Assembly (NCBI GenBank): GCA_003552605.1
Contig: PUNN01000051.1
Span: 1 to 6,258 of the forward strand
From: Phycisphaeraceae bacterium
GTDB lineage: Bacteria > Planctomycetota > Phycisphaerae > Phycisphaerales > Phycisphaeraceae
Length of the DNA: 6,258 nt
Reading direction: 5' to 3'
In this document: piece after piece, positions 4,592 through 6,258 of the stretch
How the letters are laid out: each line of letters begins with the position of its first letter
Position numbering within the stretch: position 1 is the stretch's first letter
The notes under the pieces: model-generated
The model's database searches: none
The model's input: the letters and a program-made list of their open reading frames with translations, nothing else
What the model was told of the DNA's origin: nothing
Program-made: the position numbers and the translations under genes

Positions 4592-6258
4592 CGCTCATTC
4601 TCCGTCCCATATCAGCCGCGCAGCTTACGCTGGCAGTGGACAACGATCCGGTTGCTCGTGCTGGTCTTTCCGCGAGGCTGCCGCGGCGGTGGCGGGGCAT
4701 GGTGGGCTGCCAAATCGTGCGGCCGTTGGGCTTGGTCTGCTCGGCGAACAGGACCTCGGCGGCGGTCAGCCCATCGATGGTCAGTGCGGTGTCCGCGCCC
4801 TCGGCGTAGTTCTTGTGCGCTGCGGAGAAGAAGGGCTGGTTATCGGGTTGCTGAGGGTTGCCCAGCCACCGGCTCCACACCGCATCGGCGATGCTCTCAC
4901 CAGCCCCCATGCCGATCTGGCGGGGGATGTCGGTGAACGCGCCCATGTCATCGTTTATGATCATCTGGCGCGTCAGCGAGAACATGATGCCGTGCGTCTC
5001 GGCCTTCTGCCCGAACTTCTGCTCGTCGAGCTTGCCGTGCTTGAGCTCACCATCGGGTCCGACCTGCTCGAAGGTGAACGCGCCGGTGATGCGGTAGCGG
5101 GTGTGCTCTTTGAAGTCGTTGACGCTGGCGATCCGCACGATTCTGCGCCATGCATCCTCGACGTAGTTGTAGCCCTCCAGCAGCATCTTGTTGGCGATGT
5201 TGGAGAGGATGCCGGGCGGCGATGCGGTGGAGAACGCGGCCTGCAGCCAGCCGGCGGCATCGCTTCGGAAGCGCGGCAGCTGCCGGCCACAGGCCAACTC
5301 GCAGAACTCCTGGATGCCCACACCGCGCAGCTTGTCCGCGGCCTCGAGCACGGGCCCGCCGTAGGTGGCCTCGAGGCGGCTGGTGGGGCAGCCGGCGGCC
5401 ATCAGGGCCGCGGCCTCGAAGACCTGCGGACCCCGAAGGTTGCCGTTGCCGGACCGGCCCATCGCCGCCGGCACCTGCGGCCGCGAGGCGCGCAGGATGT
5501 GCAACTCGGTGCGAGCCTCATCCCAGCCCTCCTCGATGGCCTTGGCCTCGATGGTCGGGTGCTTGCCATTGCACAGGGCCCGGATGGCATCGACACGGCG
5601 AAGCTCGGCCGCCATCCGCTGACGCACCTCGGTCACTGGATCGCCCTGATGGCCATGGCCACCGGCGGTGCCATGGGCCGAGGCGTGGAGGGTCGAGGGC
5701 ATCGGCGTGGCGCTCGCGGCCGGGGCAGGCGTGGACGATGTGTGCGGTGCGGTGTCCTGCGCCGGCGGGGTGTGGGTGTCGGTCGTGTCATCGTCCTGCA
5801 CCCCCACAGCCTGCGCGCCATCGTCGGTGTCGGGCGTCGCGATGGTGTCAGTGTCGGCGGAGGCGGGCGTGCTTCCGGGGGGCATGGGGTGGGGCTCCTT
5901 GGCGTTGGCGGCGATGCGGGCGGTGGTGTCGGTGTCCGCGCCGCTGTCGACGAATGAGATTTCCTTGAGCAGTGCCCGGCGCACCACGTGCAGCGGGCCT
6001 TCGAACGTGCGGTTGTTCACGGCGGCCTTGCTGCCGTGTGGAATGAACTCAACCTCGGTGATCACGGCACCGATACTCGCCTGCCACGGGAAGCCGTTGA
6101 GCCCGCTGCTGGCCACATCCCGCGCCCAGGAGGTGTCGCGGCTGACGAGGCCCTCGGCGATGACCTGTGTACCCTCGATGACCACGCGGTGGGTATGGCC
6201 CACACCCTGGCGCGGGCTGTGGTCGAGCCGAACGGGCAGGTCTTGACGGTTGATGGTC
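4578..6258 (-). pseudogene. Prophage prohead protease / Mu gpT-like major capsid protein fusion, truncated at 3' end
   Basis: The frame enters from beyond the right edge, is open from 6257 and ends with TAG at 4578, giving 559 visible residues. Residues 1 to about 115 match a prohead (capsid maturation) protease, which digests scaffold during head assembly. LPVRLDH carries the likely catalytic His (13), GFPWQASIGA the likely nucleophile Ser (61), and LLKEISFVDSGAD follows. Next is a Thr/Pro/Asp-rich linker (about 120-200) and a helical, scaffold-like segment (about 205-260). From about 285 the sequence is like the Mu gpT major head subunit: ILSNIANKMLLEGYNYVEDA, FKEHTRYRITG, SLTRQMIINDDMGAFTDIPR, SAAHKNYAEGADTALTIDGL, then EQTKPNGR. 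Homology stops after that Arg (codon 4719-4721). The last 46 residues look random, and the C-terminal part normally following EQTKPNGRPL is missing. The natural protease-scaffold-capsid fusion is a known arrangement; the truncation is not. A GTG at 6203 is not the true start, because the His motif lies upstream of it. Confidence 0.85.
4600..4603 (-). promoter_or_regulatory. Ribosome binding site of the short TPR-like ORF
   Basis: GGAG on the minus strand lies 8 nt before the ATG at 4591. It is the best Shine-Dalgarno match in the TPR region and is one reason to treat 4591, rather than 4305, as the original gene start. Confidence 0.5.

Noticed and set aside
4440..5957. 505-codon plus-strand open frame opposite the capsid gene
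   Set aside because: The minus strand has clear protease and gpT-like capsid motifs. The plus frame is an antisense by-product of high GC.
1..6258. CRISPR arrays, tRNA or rRNA genes
   Set aside because: No spaced direct repeats of CRISPR type and no cloverleaf or rRNA sequence were noticed. The repeats present are within protein-coding sequence.

Overview
This 6.3 kb window is GC-rich and looks like an accessory or decaying region of a Gram-negative (diderm) bacterial chromosome. The diderm inference rests on a predicted lipoprotein with OmpA-type peptidoglycan-binding domains. The taxon cannot be fixed from the sequence. Almost every recognisable gene lies on the minus strand; the exception is a broken transposase on the plus strand.

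Layout from left to right. (1) Positions 1-393, minus: N-terminal 131 residues of a PMA1/PacL-type P-type cation ATPase, cut by the window edge. (2) 605-1054, plus: wreck of an IS630-family transposase. Its N-terminal helix-turn-helix and its last ~60 residues survive in different frames, and the catalytic DDE core is gone. (3) 1173-2960, minus: the one clearly intact gene. It encodes a lipoprotein with an interrupted collagen-like Gly-X-Y rod followed by three OmpA-C-like domains. A GC-rich stem-loop lies just after its stop. (4) 2961-3279: no convincing gene. (5) 3280-3339: a textbook rho-independent terminator reading on the minus strand. (6) 3340-3915: a weak, frame-broken remnant of a Hint (autoprocessing, polymorphic-toxin-type) domain in otherwise unrecognised sequence. 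(7) 3916-4591, minus: TPR-repeat coding sequence that is either two small ORFs or one TPR gene broken by a stop and a frameshift. (8) 4578-6258, minus: 5'-partial fusion of a prophage prohead protease with a Mu gpT-like major capsid protein. Capsid homology ends abruptly near 4719, where the gene joins unrelated DNA.

The genes do not form a single pathway. The window reads as a graveyard of mobile DNA (IS630, prophage head gene, Hint remnant) around one well-preserved surface or envelope protein. The most interesting signal is inside that protein. Its collagen rod is built of 29-residue modules, each eight Gly-X-Y triplets plus one five-residue Gly-X4 break, and the breaks are spaced exactly 29 residues (87 nt) apart five times in a row. 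Of its three OmpA-like domains, only the middle one keeps the conserved Asp expected to bind peptidoglycan, and that domain looks like a mosaic of the other two.
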